Assembly (NCBI RefSeq): GCF_902459765.1
Contig: NZ_CABPSP010000019.1
Span: 1-64,000 of the forward strand
Reading direction: 5' to 3'
Source of the DNA: Pandoraea anapnoica
GTDB taxonomy: Bacteria > Pseudomonadota > Gammaproteobacteria > Burkholderiales > Burkholderiaceae
Length of the DNA: 64,000 nt
Positions 51,814 through 60,740 of the stretch are shown one piece after another (the first letter of the stretch is position 1; every line of letters begins with the position of its first letter). The notes below the pieces were generated by a model. It ran no database searches. It worked only from the letters and a program-made list of their open reading frames with translations, and was not told the origin of the DNA. The translations under genes and the position numbers were made by a program.

Positions 51814-51819
51814 TATAAT
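51814..51819 (+). promoter_or_regulatory. Consensus -10 element for hemA
   Basis: TATAAT matches the -10 consensus exactly and lies 25 bases before the hemA ATG. The hexamer 17 bp upstream does not resemble -35. GGGG and CCCC flank the following bases (51822-51839) and could form a small hairpin over the ribosome-binding region. Confidence 0.5.
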
Positions 51820-51844
51820 CAGGGGCTATTAGATCCCCCACACC

Positions 51845-53131
51845 ATGCAACTGCTCGCTCTCGGCCTGAACCACCACACGGCGCCCGTCTCGCTGCGCGA
51901 ACGGGTGGCGTTTCCGTTCGAGCGGATCGAGCCGGCGCTGGCGGGCCTCAAGAGTCTGTGGACCGGCAGCGGCAAGTTGAGCGCGCCCGAGGCCGCCATT
52001 CTCTCGACGTGCAATCGCACCGAGATCTATTGCGTGACGGACGATGCCGCAGCGCGTGAGCGCGCGGTGCACTGGCTGTCCCAGTTCCACAACATTCCCG
52101 CCGGCGATCTCGCCCCCCATCTGTACGCCCTGCCCCAGTCCGACGCCGTGCGTCACGCCTTTCGCGTGGCCAGCGGTCTGGACTCGATGGTGCTGGGTGA
52201 GACGCAGATTCTCGGGCAGCTGAAGGACGCCGTGCGCACCGCCGCCGAGGCCGGTGCCCTGGGCACGTATCTGAACCAGCTTTTCCAACGCACGTTTGCG
52301 GTGGCCAAGGAAGTCCGTGGTCAGACCGAGATCGGTGCGCATTCGGTGTCGATGGCTGCTGCGGCGGTGCGCCTCGCGCAGCGTATTTTCGAGAGCATCA
52401 GCACGCAGAAGGTGCTGTTCATCGGCGCGGGCGAGATGATCGACCTGTGCGCGACGCACTTCGCCGCGCAAAATCCGAAAGCCCTGTACATCGCCAACCG
52501 GACGGCCGAGCGTGGCGAGAAGCTCGCCGAGCGTCTGGGCGGCACGGCGATCCGTCTGTCGGAGTTGCCGCAACGTCTGCACGAGTTCGACATCGTCGTG
52601 TCGTGCACGGCGAGTACGTTACCGCTGATCGGGCTGGGCGCTGTCGAGCGCGCCATCAAGGCCCGCAAGCACAAGCCGATGTTCATGGTCGATCTGGCGG
52701 TGCCGCGCGACATCGAACCGGAAGTCGGTCGTCTGGCCGACGTCTTCCTGTACACCGTCGACGATCTCGGCGCGGTCGTGCGCGAAGGCAACGCGCTGCG
52801 TCAGGCAGCAGTAGCGCAAGCCGAAGCGATCATCGAGACGCGCGTGCAAAACTTCATGCAATGGCTCGACGCGCGCAGCGTCGTGCCGGTCATTCGCGAT
52901 ATCCACGGCACCGCCGAGGCTATGCGTGTGGCCGAAGTCGAGCGTGCCCAGCGCATGCTCGCGCGTGGCGACGACCCCGCCGCCGTGCTCGAAGCCCTGT
53001 CCCAGTCCCTCACCAAGAAATTCCTGCACGGCCCGACGCACGCGCTCAATACGGCGCGCGGCGATTCGCGCGAGCAAATCCTTCACCTCATTCCCGAACT
53101 GTTCCGCACCTCGGGATCCGCCGACAAATAG
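51845..53131 (+). CDS. hemA: Glutamyl-tRNA reductase
   Basis: A 428-residue enzyme that reduces glutamyl-tRNA to glutamate-1-semialdehyde, the first committed step of C5-pathway tetrapyrrole synthesis. The catalytic Cys is residue 56 in [10 protein letters not shown]. The substrate-binding His region is [14 protein letters not shown], and the NADPH-binding domain has [10 protein letters not shown] and ANRTAERG. The C-terminal dimerisation helix is at about 330-425. It is immediately followed by prfA (the prfA ATG abuts the TAG), the usual hemA-prfA-prmC order. There is no strong Shine-Dalgarno. Confidence 0.97.
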   Translation: MQLLALGLNHHTAPVSLRERVAFPFERIEPALAGLKSLWTGSGKLSAPEAAILSTCNRTEIYCVTDDAAARERAVHWLSQFHNIPAGDLAPHLYALPQSDAVRHAFRVASGLDSMVLGETQILGQLKDAVRTAAEAGALGTYLNQLFQRTFAVAKEVRGQTEIGAHSVSMAAAAVRLAQRIFESISTQKVLFIGAGEMIDLCATHFAAQNPKALYIANRTAERGEKLAERLGGTAIRLSELPQRLHEFDIVVSCTASTLPLIGLGAVERAIKARKHKPMFMVDLAVPRDIEPEVGRLADVFLYTVDDLGAVVREGNALRQAAVAQAEAIIETRVQNFMQWLDARSVVPVIRDIHGTAEAMRVAEVERAQRMLARGDDPAAVLEALSQSLTKKFLHGPTHALNTARGDSREQILHLIPELFRTSGSADK

Positions 53132-54214
53132 ATGAAAGCGAGCATGCAAGCCAAGCTCGACCAATTGACGCAACGTCTGGTCGAGCTTGATGGCCTATTG
53201 AGCCAGAGCGACGTTACCCGCGACCTGGACAACTACCGCAAGCTCACGCGCGAACATGCCGAGCTGGCGCCCGTCGTCGCGCAATATCAGCAGTATCGCC
53301 AGGCGCTGGGGGATGTCGCGGCCGCACAGGAGATGGCATCCGATCCGGAGATGCGCGAGTTCGCCGAAGACGAGGCCACGAACGCCCGCGCTCGCATGGA
53401 AGATCTGGAAGGCACGCTACAACGCATGCTGCTGCCGCGCGATCCCAACGACGACCGCAACATCTATCTCGAAATCCGCGCGGGCACCGGCGGTGACGAA
53501 TCGGCGCTGTTCGCGGGCGACCTGCTGCGCATGTACTCGCGCTATGCGGAGCGTCAGCGCTGGCAGGTCGAGATCATGTCCGCAAGCGAATCGGATCTGG
53601 GCGGGTACAAGGAAGTCATTGTCCGACTCGTCGGTCAGGGCGCTTATTCGCGTCTGAAGTTCGAGTCGGGGGGCCACCGCGTGCAGCGCGTGCCCGCCAC
53701 CGAAACGCAGGGCCGCATTCATACGTCCGCCTGCACCGTGGCTGTGATGCCGGAAGCGGACGACGTCGCCGACGTCGAAATCAATCCGGCCGACATTCGT
53801 ATCGATACGTTCCGTGCGTCAGGCGCAGGCGGTCAGCACGTCAACAAGACGGATTCGGCCGTGCGCATCACGCACTTGCCGACGGGCATCGTCGTGGAGT
53901 GTCAGGACGACCGCTCGCAACACCGCAACAAGGACAAGGCGCTCAAGGTGCTCGCCGCGCGCATCAAAGATGCCCAACTGCGCGCACAGCAGGCCAAGGA
54001 AGCCGCCACCCGCAAGAGCCTGATCGGCTCGGGCGACCGCTCCGAGCGCATTCGCACGTACAACTTCCCGCAGGGGCGAATGACGGATCACCGCATCAAC
54101 CTCACGCTCTACAAGCTCGAATACATCATGGACGGCGATCTCGACGAGATGATCAACGCACTGGTGACCGAGCATCAGGCCGAACTGCTGGCGTCGCTGG
54201 GCGAGGCGGCCTGA
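53132..54214 (+). CDS. prfA: Peptide chain release factor 1
   Basis: A 360-residue class I release factor that reads UAG and UAA. The stop-codon recognition tripeptide PAT is visible in [21 protein letters not shown], which marks RF1 rather than RF2. The peptidyl-hydrolysis GGQ is in [16 protein letters not shown]. Its GGQ glutamine is the target of PrmC, encoded next. The start directly follows the hemA stop; a Met five codons on is possible. Its stop overlaps the prmC start (TGATG). Confidence 0.98.
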   Translation: MKASMQAKLDQLTQRLVELDGLLSQSDVTRDLDNYRKLTREHAELAPVVAQYQQYRQALGDVAAAQEMASDPEMREFAEDEATNARARMEDLEGTLQRMLLPRDPNDDRNIYLEIRAGTGGDESALFAGDLLRMYSRYAERQRWQVEIMSASESDLGGYKEVIVRLVGQGAYSRLKFESGGHRVQRVPATETQGRIHTSACTVAVMPEADDVADVEINPADIRIDTFRASGAGGQHVNKTDSAVRITHLPTGIVVECQDDRSQHRNKDKALKVLAARIKDAQLRAQQAKEAATRKSLIGSGDRSERIRTYNFPQGRMTDHRINLTLYKLEYIMDGDLDEMINALVTEHQAELLASLGEAA

Positions 54215-55089
54215 TGACGCCGGATGGGCAGAACGCGCAAGACGGCAGCGCCGCACCCGTCGAAGCGGCCACCGTCGCCACGCTACTGCGCGAGCCGGGC
54301 CTGCCGCCCATGGAATCGCGCATTCTGCTCTCGCACGTGCTCGGCTGGAGCCGTACCCAACTGATTACCCGCGACCGTGAGCCGCTCGCGCCCGAGACGG
54401 TCGCCGTCTTCCGGGCCTTGCATGCGCGTCGCGCGGCGGGCGAACCCATCGCCTATCTCACCGGCACGCGGGAATTCTTCGGACTGACGCTCAACGTCAG
54501 TCCGTCGGTGCTCATCCCCAGGCCGGAGACGGAACTGCTCGTGGAGCTGGCGCTGGCGCGCATCGAAGGACGCCAGACGCCGCGCGTGCTCGATCTCGGC
54601 ACCGGCAGCGGCGCGATTGCGCTGGCCATCGCCCATAGCCGTCCCGATGCACGCGTCACAGCGCTGGACCGGTCCGCCGACGCCCTCGACGTCGCCCGTG
54701 AAAATGCCCGACGACTCGGGCTGGAGGGCCGCGTCCGATGCCTGGCGAGCGATTGGTATGACGCATTGCCCGCGGACGAGGCTCCCTTCGACCTCATCGT
54801 CTCCAATCCGCCCTACATCGTGTCGGGCGACGAACACCTCTCGCAGGGCGACCTGCGCTTCGAGCCGGTCGACGCCCTGACCGATCACGCCGACGGCCTC
54901 GCAGCCCTGCGCGTCATCGTGGCGGGCGCACCGCAGCGGCTGCTGCCCGATAGCTGGCTGCTGTGCGAACACGGCTACCATCAGGCAGCCGATGTCCGGG
55001 CGCTTTGCACAGCGGCGGGTTTCACGGACGTGACCTCCGAGCGCGACCTCGCGGGCATCGAGCGCACGACCGGCGGACGCCACCCCTGA
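54214..55089 (+). CDS. prmC: Release factor glutamine methyltransferase
   Basis: A 291-residue SAM-dependent methyltransferase that N5-methylates the GGQ glutamine of release factors. The SAM-binding motif is [16 protein letters not shown], and the catalytic NPPY is in [13 protein letters not shown]. The N-terminal helical domain (1-85) binds the release factor, with the conserved [12 protein letters not shown] just before motif I. It overlaps prfA by one base. Upstream in-frame extension inside prfA is rejected. Confidence 0.96.
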   Translation: MTPDGQNAQDGSAAPVEAATVATLLREPGLPPMESRILLSHVLGWSRTQLITRDREPLAPETVAVFRALHARRAAGEPIAYLTGTREFFGLTLNVSPSVLIPRPETELLVELALARIEGRQTPRVLDLGTGSGAIALAIAHSRPDARVTALDRSADALDVARENARRLGLEGRVRCLASDWYDALPADEAPFDLIVSNPPYIVSGDEHLSQGDLRFEPVDALTDHADGLAALRVIVAGAPQRLLPDSWLLCEHGYHQAADVRALCTAAGFTDVTSERDLAGIERTTGGRHP

Positions 55090-55181
55090 GCGGACGTCGG
55101 AGCGGGGGCCGACGGGCCGCGCGGAAAACCGTTAAAATGCCGGATACGCCGACTTTCCGGCATCCCCACGGGCTTCCGAAC

Positions 55182-55496
55182 ATGACCACCCAGCAACGTA
55201 TCCAGCAAATCGTCTCCGAGCACCCCGTCGTCCTTTTCATGAAGGGCAACGCGCAATTCCCGCAGTGCGGCTTTTCCGGCCGTGCCGTGCAGATCCTCAA
55301 GGCATGCGACGTGAAAAACCTGTTCACCGTCAACGTGTTGGAAGACAACGAAATCCGTGAGGGCGTGAAGGAATTCGCCAACTGGCCGACGATTCCGCAG
55401 CTCTACATCAAGGGCGAATTCATCGGCGGCTCGGACATCATGATGGAGATGTACGAGAACGGCGAACTCAAGCAGATCATCGCCGAACTCGGCTGA
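55182..55496 (+). CDS. grxD: Monothiol glutaredoxin (Grx4 type)
   Basis: A 104-residue monothiol glutaredoxin that binds and transfers [2Fe-2S] clusters using glutathione. The active site is CGFS in [19 protein letters not shown], and the conserved glutathione contacts WPTIPQLYI and [15 protein letters not shown] are present. It lies 92 bases after prmC on the same strand. The Shine-Dalgarno is weak; the start is set by the family N-terminus ([11 protein letters not shown]). Confidence 0.96.
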   Translation: MTTQQRIQQIVSEHPVVLFMKGNAQFPQCGFSGRAVQILKACDVKNLFTVNVLEDNEIREGVKEFANWPTIPQLYIKGEFIGGSDIMMEMYENGELKQIIAELG

Positions 55497-55552
55497 GTCG
55501 CTTAGGTCGTCCTGGTCGCCTCCGCGCCCGAGTTTCCCGACCGATATAGTCG

Positions 55553-56170
55553 ATGACCTTGCCGACGGGTGTCGCCCGAACGTCCGTACCTTCGCGTCTG
55601 ATCGTCGCCATTACCGGCGCGACGGGCGCGGTGTACGGCGTGCGTCTGCTAGAACGCCTGCGCGCGATCGGCGGCGTAGAAACGCATCTGATGGTCTCGA
55701 GCGCAGGCTGGCTCACGCTGCGCCACGAACTCGGGCTGGAACGCTCGGACGTGCAGGCGCTTGCCGATCAGTACCACAGCGTGCGTGAGATCGGCGCGAA
55801 CATCGCCAGCGGATCGTTTGCCACGGCAGGCATGGTCGTCGCGCCCTGCTCGATGAAGACGCTCGCGAGCGTCGCGCACGGACTGTCCGACAATCTGATC
55901 GCGCGTGCTGCCGACGTCACCCTGAAGGAGCGCCGCCGTCTGGTATTGATGGTGCGTGAAACACCCTTCAACCTCGCGCATCTGCGCAATATGACGGCCG
56001 TCACTGAAATGGGCGGCATCGTGTACCCGCCTCTCCCTGCGTTCTACAACCGCCCGGCATCGCTCGATGCGATGGTCGACGACACCGTCGCCCGAGTGAT
56101 CGATCTGTTCGGGATTGCGCCGCCCGTCGCCTCAAGCTGGGACGGATTGGGCAAGGACGTCGAAGGCTGA
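55553..56170 (+). CDS. ubiX: UbiX flavin prenyltransferase
   Basis: A 205-residue enzyme that attaches a dimethylallyl unit to FMN to make the prenylated flavin cofactor of UbiD decarboxylases. Typical motifs are VAITGATGAVYGVRLLERL, the FMN-binding VVAPCSMKTLASVAHGLSDNLIARAADV, and RRRLVLMVRETPFNLAHLRNM. The first 15 residues precede the usual start, but no better Met exists in between. It provides a cofactor for ubiquinone synthesis and possibly other decarboxylations. Confidence 0.95.
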   Translation: MTLPTGVARTSVPSRLIVAITGATGAVYGVRLLERLRAIGGVETHLMVSSAGWLTLRHELGLERSDVQALADQYHSVREIGANIASGSFATAGMVVAPCSMKTLASVAHGLSDNLIARAADVTLKERRRLVLMVRETPFNLAHLRNMTAVTEMGGIVYPPLPAFYNRPASLDAMVDDTVARVIDLFGIAPPVASSWDGLGKDVEG

Positions 56171-56222
56171 GCGTCGCGCGCGCCCCCTCTTCTGGAGCAC
56201 GCAGTGTCCCCCTCTCTCTCTT

Positions 56223-56774
56223 TTATCTCACGCCGTCTACCCAGCGTTGCAGCGTGTCGAGCGCGCCCTGAGACTGTCCGGCGGCGGACTCCGGTGTCTG
56301 CACGCACAGTTCCAGCATGATCTCGTTCGGGTCGAGCAGATAGAGATGTTCGCCATCGCTATGACGCTCGATGGCAAACGGCACCTCGTGGGCAGTAAGA
56401 CGCGCCTTCCAGCGCTCCAGCGCTTCAAGGTCGCGCACGCGTAACGCGACGTGATGGATCTGGGTGGCGGGTGTATCGGGATGCGGTTCGGGTGCGAGGC
56501 CGTCGCAATTGAAAAACGCCAGCGCCTGACCGGGTTCGATCAGATAGCTGACGAGCAGATAGGGCTTGCCCCACAACCGGCTCATGCCGGTCTGCGCACC
56601 TGCGAGTGTGAAACCCATCACGTCGACGTAGAATCGGTGCGTGAGCGTCGCGTCGTAGCTTGGATACGCGACGTGATCGATAGCCACCGGCGTGACAGCC
56701 GGTGCAGCGGGCGCAGCCCGCCCGAGTGTCGTGGAGTCGACGGCAGAAGTGGGATCCAGCATCGCCTGGTTCAT
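56223..56774 (-). CDS. VOC family protein (glyoxalase/dioxygenase fold)
   Basis: A 183-residue vicinal-oxygen-chelate protein. It has paired beta-alpha-beta-beta-beta modules with potential metal ligands His in AIDHVAYPSYD, His in IHHVALRVRD and Glu in EIMLELCVQ. Similar proteins are glyoxalases, fosfomycin-type transferases or extradiol dioxygenases; nothing here decides the reaction. The purine-rich GGGGGATCGAG precedes the ATG. The first 30 residues are Ala/Pro/Thr-rich and probably disordered. Confidence 0.85.
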   Translation of the reverse strand: MNQAMLDPTSAVDSTTLGRAAPAAPAVTPVAIDHVAYPSYDATLTHRFYVDVMGFTLAGAQTGMSRLWGKPYLLVSYLIEPGQALAFFNCDGLAPEPHPDTPATQIHHVALRVRDLEALERWKARLTAHEVPFAIERHSDGEHLYLLDPNEIMLELCVQTPESAAGQSQGALDTLQRWVDGVR

Positions 56775-57026
56775 CTCGATCCCCCGGACGGCAAAGTCGT
56801 GATGGCATTCGGGAAACTGCGCCTGTAGTGTAGTCCTGCAACCTGCGTGGCATCAACCGCGTGTCAGCAAGACCCGCATGGACTATAGTGAAAACGCCAC
56901 ACTTTGCGTGCCGGACCGCATGGTTGCGTCTCTCAAGGGGCTTTCGCGTGAATGCACCTGCCCTGGATGCCGCGCCCCAACACGCATCCCCCCAGTGGTG
57001 TGACATGTACGCGACCGGAGTTTGTC

Positions 57027-57320
57027 ATGGAGACCACCCTCTCGCCTGTTGTCGTCTACGCCGTTGTGACGCTCGTGTTCGTCATGCTGGTCCTTGTCGT
57101 GCCTGCGGGCGCGCGCTGGCGCAATGTCGCGTGGCCCGCCGCCGTGCCACCGCTCTCCCCACACCGTCCCGGCGATCTGCTCGGCACGCCCCGTACACCG
57201 TACTGGCGTTCGCCGAACGACACGCACGATTTGCGTCGGCCGTCCTACTTCGCGACCTCCGAACGACGCGGTCGGCGTCCGGCAAGTTTTCTCGCGCCAC
57301 GAGACCATGAACGTCGGTAG
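57027..57320 (+). CDS. Putative small membrane protein
   Basis: A 97-residue ORF with one strong transmembrane segment near the N-terminus (about residues 7-27, VVVYAVVTLVFVMLVLVVPAG), followed by an Arg/Pro/Ser-rich tail. GGAG precedes the ATG at 57027 at good spacing; longer in-frame starts add unrelated sequence. I recognise no family. The hydrophobic segment and ribosome site favour a real gene, but its composition could also arise in an unused GC-rich frame. Confidence 0.45.
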   Translation: METTLSPVVVYAVVTLVFVMLVLVVPAGARWRNVAWPAAVPPLSPHRPGDLLGTPRTPYWRSPNDTHDLRRPSYFATSERRGRRPASFLAPRDHERR

Positions 57321-57468
57321 GTCTGCTTACCCTCATCTCCTTCCTCGCCCTTACGCCTTGTTACATCTGTAGTGCCGCCGTAGCACCGGCGGCGGCTCCT
57401 CGTCCGTAGAATTTCAACTACGGATCGCGCGCCAGCACACACAGCGCAGCGCTTAATAAGGAGAACAG

Positions 57469-57789
57469 ATGCAACGTCGTTTCTGGATGGCCACCGCCAC
57501 CCTCGCGGGACTCACTGCGGTCGTCGCGTCGGGCAGCGCTTTCGCGCGCACCGACGTATCGGTCAACATCGGCATTCCCGGCCCGGCCATCGTGGCCCCG
57601 GGCCCGGTCTACGCGCCGCCGCCCGTCTACGCCGCACCGGCACCGATGATGGTCGCTCCGCCTCCCGTCGTATATGGCCCGCCCCCGCGCTACTGGCGAG
57701 GCCCGCCGCCGCGCCACTGGCATCACGATCGCGACTGGGATCGCCGTGGATGGGACCATCGCGACCATCGCGACTACCGCCATCGCTAG
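57469..57789 (+). CDS. Secreted proline-rich PXPV-repeat-like protein
   Basis: A 106-residue protein with a clear signal peptide (about 1-27, ending SAFA). Its mature part has Pro/Val/Tyr-rich repeats ([25 protein letters not shown]), then an Arg/His/Asp/Trp-rich tail (RHWHHDRDWDRRGW). AAGGAG precedes the ATG at ideal spacing. Proteins of this kind (PXPV repeats) are common and uncharacterised in Burkholderiales. The His/Asp-rich end could bind metal ions. A strong terminator follows. Confidence 0.8.
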   Translation: MQRRFWMATATLAGLTAVVASGSAFARTDVSVNIGIPGPAIVAPGPVYAPPPVYAAPAPMMVAPPPVVYGPPPRYWRGPPPRHWHHDRDWDRRGWDHRDHRDYRHR

Positions 57790-57823
57790 AATTCCCCGTC
57801 TTCACGGCTACACAGCATCAAAG

Positions 57824-57865
57824 AAAAGCCCCGCAGGTCGACCGACCCGCGGGGCTTTTGCTTTT
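57824..57865 (+). terminator. Intrinsic terminator after the PXPV-like gene
   Basis: AAAAGCCCCGC (57824-57834) pairs with GCGGGGCTTTT (57849-57859) around a loop containing its own GGTCG/CGACC pairing, followed by TTTTGCTTTT. It lies about 35 bases after the stop codon. Confidence 0.9.
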
Positions 57866-58105
57866 GAGCACGTCCATCGTTGAAAACGTCGTCGTGACGA
57901 ACGTCGCTGCGAACGGATTGCGTCCACTTATGCAATGCACGCATGAAGTTTCGAAGATTTTTCGACGCTTCATGCGCCATCGCGCATTCAGGTATTCAAC
58001 GCTATTCGAGTGATTTACGACCTCGCATTAAAGCGAAGAATAGCTTCGTAGTTCATCAAGCAAAACACTTCCGATGCCGCGAGAAAAACTTCAGTCTTAA
58101 ATATT
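57866..58105. other. Non-coding stretch with hairpins before the small lipoprotein gene
   Basis: No ORF is supported. An imperfect hairpin pairs GCATGAAG (57941-57948) with CTTCATGC (57968-57975) and has an inner TTCGAA/TTCGA arm. A short hairpin, CGAAG with CTTCG (about 58034-58049), is followed on the minus strand by CTTTAAT and could weakly terminate the small lipoprotein transcript. Confidence 0.35.
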
Positions 58106-58222
58106 CTAATAGCGATAGCAGCACCCATGCCCGTAATAACCCCCTCCGTAATATGGTCGTGCCGGAACGACAACGCAACCGGCAAGCGTGATAGCAAGCA
58201 ACGCGGCGACGACTAACTTCAT
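58106..58222 (-). CDS. Small Gly/Tyr-rich lipoprotein (38 residues)
   Basis: A short ORF encoding 38 residues. It starts MKLVVAALLAITLAGC, a textbook type II signal with lipobox LAGC at 13-16, so the mature lipoprotein is only 23 residues. The mature part is Gly/Tyr-rich (RPYYGGGYYGHG) and ends CCYRY. GGAG lies eight bases before the ATG. A -10-like TATAAA on the minus strand (58264-58269) fits a 35-base 5' leader. It is below common gene-finder length limits. Outer-membrane anchoring is inferred from the lipobox; function unknown. Confidence 0.75.
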   Translation of the reverse strand: MKLVVAALLAITLAGCVVVPARPYYGGGYYGHGCCYRY

Positions 58223-58453
58223 GATCTGACTCCACAGGTAAGAACGCGAATCCGTTCGCTTTCTTTATATCGCCGCCCCTGTAGGAAGCCCATCACGCGT
58301 CTGTAAGCCGTGTAAGCGAAGGTTGCCAAACCGGGAAAGTGTCGCACTTTGTTACGTAACGCATGCTGCGTGTGGCCGTAACATCGGCCCCTCACCGATA
58401 CCGCGACTTTCCGCAAAGCCAGCAACGACGCGGGTTTTGCGAGACCCCGCTGT

Positions 58454-58470
58454 CTGGCATGACGCTTGCA
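58454..58470 (+). promoter_or_regulatory. Sigma-54 (RpoN) promoter
   Basis: CTGGCATG-N4-TTGCA matches the -24/-12 consensus YTGGCACGNNNNTTGCW with one deviation, T for C in CACG. The essential GG (58456-58457) and GC (58468-58469) are exactly 12 bases apart. The predicted start is near 58481, 45 bases before a strong terminator and with no ORF between. Confidence 0.75.
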
Positions 58471-58480
58471 TAGTGGTAAG

Positions 58481-58562
58481 CGTCGCCCTTTCAATTGCCC
58501 CGAAGAGTGCGGCTTTGACTCAAACCCTCCTCCCGTTGCAGACACGGGAGGAGGCTTTTTTT
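58481..58562 (+). ncRNA. Candidate sigma-54-dependent small RNA
   Basis: A sigma-54 promoter and an intrinsic terminator delimit a predicted transcript of about 82 nucleotides that has no start codon followed by a credible ORF. The 5' part (about 58481-58525) looks single-stranded and pyrimidine-rich (GCCCTTTCAATTGCCCC). The 3' part is the terminator stem, whose left arm is CCTCCTCCCG, complementary to a Shine-Dalgarno, a feature of some antisense-to-RBS sRNAs. Sigma-54 dependence implies control by an enhancer-binding activator, for example in nitrogen, flagellar or carbon regulation. It lies upstream of, and in the same direction as, the chemotaxis operon. Expression has not been shown. Confidence 0.6.
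58526..58562 (+). terminator. Strong intrinsic terminator of the candidate sRNA
   Basis: CCTCCTCCCGT (58526-58536) pairs perfectly with ACGGGAGGAGG (58544-58554) around a seven-base loop, followed by C and seven T. No annotated gene ends upstream on the plus strand, so it terminates a non-coding transcript. Confidence 0.9.
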
Positions 58563-58800
58563 CAAATCCTTCCGATCCTTGCGGAGCCCAATCTCCGACA
58601 CGTGATCGCGACACTTTCCTGCACCGCGAATGTGCAGGTGCTTCCGTATTCTCATTTCATCTGTGTGTTTGAAATGTATCGACGCTATAACAGCGTCGAC
58701 TTCCTTTATGTTTCCTTTATCTTTAAAGCCTTGCTGGGCGCGGCTTTCGAAGCGATTTTCAACCTTATCGGCATAAACCTCATGCGGGTACGCACCGATC

Positions 58801-58827
58801 TCAAGTTGACTCCTGCGCTGTCGTAAT
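58801..58827 (+). promoter_or_regulatory. Candidate sigma-28 (FliA) promoter for the chemotaxis operon
   Basis: TCAAGTTG-N11-GTCGTAAT resembles the flagellar sigma-28 consensus TAAAGTTT-N11-GCCGATAA in core bases and exact spacing. Transcription would start about 90 bases before the MCP start codon. Chemotaxis genes are typical sigma-28 targets. Between the sRNA terminator and this site lies an 8-bp hairpin, TCGACGCT/AGCGTCGA (58679-58699), but no ORF. Confidence 0.5.
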
Positions 58828-58927
58828 CGCGTCTATAGAGGACTGCGTATTCAATCGGGGGAGCGCAGCATCCCTTTCGTGACGGCCGCACGACACGTGC
58901 CGGGGCAAACGTATCAGGGGAAAAGTC

Positions 58928-60625
58928 ATGGAAATCGCCACGCCTGAATTCCAGATGGAACAACAGGAACTACACGCCGTCACCGCCGCGCTCAACCGCG
59001 TGCAGGCCGTCATCGAGTTCGATTTGCAGGGGCGCATTCTTCACGCGAACGAGAACTTCCTGCAGACCGTTGGCTACCGTCTCGATGAAATTCAGGGCCA
59101 GCATCACCGCATGTTCTGCGAGCCCGATTACACCGCATCGAACGCGTATCGCGATTTCTGGGCGAAGCTCGGTCGTGGTGAGTTCGATTCCGGCGAGTAC
59201 AAACGTCTGGGCAAAGGCGGACGCGAAGTGTGGATCCGCGCTTCCTACAACCCGGTTTTCGATGCGAACGGCGTGGCGTACAAGGTGATCAAGTTCGCCA
59301 CCGACGTCACGGCCGACCGCACGCGTCAGGCCGAATTCGAAGGCAAGGTGCGCGCGATGGACATCGCGCAGGCCGTCATCGAATTCAATCTCGACGGCAC
59401 AGTCATCACGGCCAACGACAACTTCCTGAAAACGCTGGGTTACTCGCTCGACGACATTCGCGGCAAGCATCACCGCATGTTCTGCGAACAGGATTACTCC
59501 GCCGGTAACGAGTATCGCGACTTCTGGGCCAAGCTCAATCGCGGTGAATTCGATGCGGGACGTTACAAGCGCCTCGGCCGCGGCGGCCGCGAAATCTGGA
59601 TTCAGGCGACTTACAACCCGATCCTCGACGCGAACGGCCGCCCCTACAAAGTCGTGAAGTTCGCCACCGACATCACCCAGCAAGTCGAGCTCGAAGCGAG
59701 CGTGAAGCGGCGCGCGGAAGACGACCAGCGCAAAGTCGCGCTGCTGCTCGACACCGTCAACCGCGCAGCTGCCGGCGATCTGACCGGCGCCATTACGGTG
59801 AACGGCACGGATCCCATCGATCAGTTGGCCGACGGCATTCGTCACATGATGGACGACCTTCGCGGTGTAATCGGCAAGGTCGTCAACTCGGCGGGCGAGT
59901 TCTCCGGCGCATCGCGCGACATTGCAGACCGCGCCAATACGGTGGCGACCGGTGCGCAGGCGCTGGGCGCGACGGTGGAAGAGATGAACGCGTCCATCGA
60001 GGAACTGACGGCGTCGATCAACTCGATTGCCGACAATACCAAGGGTGCCGACCAACTCGCCAAATCGACGCAGCAAGAAGCCGAAACCGGCTCACGCGCC
60101 ATTGCCCGTTCCATCGAAGCGATGGAACTGATCAACAAGTCGTCGGAGGACATCAGCGAGATCGTGAAAGTGATCGGCGAGATCGCCGGGCAGACCAACC
60201 TGCTCGCCTTCAACGCCGCGATCGAAGCGGCGCGCGCGGGCGAACACGGCCTCGGCTTCTCGGTCGTGGCGGACGAAGTCCGCAAGCTCGCCGAGCGGTC
60301 GTCGCAGGCCACCAAGGAAATCTCCAAGCTCATCAACGAGTCGACCAAACGCGTGTCGCAGGGCAGCGATGTGTCGCGTCAGGCAGGCGAAGCGTTCGAG
60401 AAGATCGTGAGCGGTGTGTCGCGCACTACGCAGGCCATCTCCGAAATTTCATGTGCCGCCGAAGAACAGCTTGTCGCCGCGCGCGAAGTGAGTCTCGCGA
60501 TTCAGCACGTGGCGGAAGAGACGGAGAAGTCGGCGGGCGCGTGCGAGACCATCGCTCAGGCGACGACCGGCCTCAATCAGGGTGCAGAGGAACTGGATCA
60601 CACCGTATCGAGGTTCAAGGTGTAG
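58928..60625 (+). CDS. Soluble methyl-accepting chemotaxis protein with two PAS domains
   Basis: A 565-residue receptor without transmembrane segments. Two tandem PAS domains (about 20-135 and 142-257) are near copies; each contains [15 protein letters not shown] and RGEFD, then YNP and KFATD. They resemble Aer/BdlA-type PAS sensors that bind flavin or haem. A short HAMP-like linker leads to the MCP signalling domain with the hairpin tip [48 protein letters not shown] precedes the ATG. It is followed by cheR, cheD and a triple-CheW gene, so it probably feeds a dedicated pathway for internal redox or energy sensing. Confidence 0.93.
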   Translation: MEIATPEFQMEQQELHAVTAALNRVQAVIEFDLQGRILHANENFLQTVGYRLDEIQGQHHRMFCEPDYTASNAYRDFWAKLGRGEFDSGEYKRLGKGGREVWIRASYNPVFDANGVAYKVIKFATDVTADRTRQAEFEGKVRAMDIAQAVIEFNLDGTVITANDNFLKTLGYSLDDIRGKHHRMFCEQDYSAGNEYRDFWAKLNRGEFDAGRYKRLGRGGREIWIQATYNPILDANGRPYKVVKFATDITQQVELEASVKRRAEDDQRKVALLLDTVNRAAAGDLTGAITVNGTDPIDQLADGIRHMMDDLRGVIGKVVNSAGEFSGASRDIADRANTVATGAQALGATVEEMNASIEELTASINSIADNTKGADQLAKSTQQEAETGSRAIARSIEAMELINKSSEDISEIVKVIGEIAGQTNLLAFNAAIEAARAGEHGLGFSVVADEVRKLAERSSQATKEISKLINESTKRVSQGSDVSRQAGEAFEKIVSGVSRTTQAISEISCAAEEQLVAAREVSLAIQHVAEETEKSAGACETIAQATTGLNQGAEELDHTVSRFKV

Positions 60626-60740
60626 GCCTTACCCGGCGAGCCACATTCTTCGCACCCCAGGAATACGCTCGCCGGTATTTTTCCGGTGATGGCCGACCGA
60701 CTGGCCGCACTGGCACCCACGTCCGCCAAGAGGGCCCGAT

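Noticed and set aside
57374-57394. GC-rich hairpin GCCGCCG/CGGCGGC before the PXPV-like gene as a terminator
   Set aside because: No T-run follows on either strand, and the repeat is simple GC-rich sequence.
58323-58826. 167-codon plus-strand ORF across the sRNA region
   Set aside because: It runs through a strong intrinsic terminator and a sigma-54 promoter and has no protein-like composition or ribosome site.
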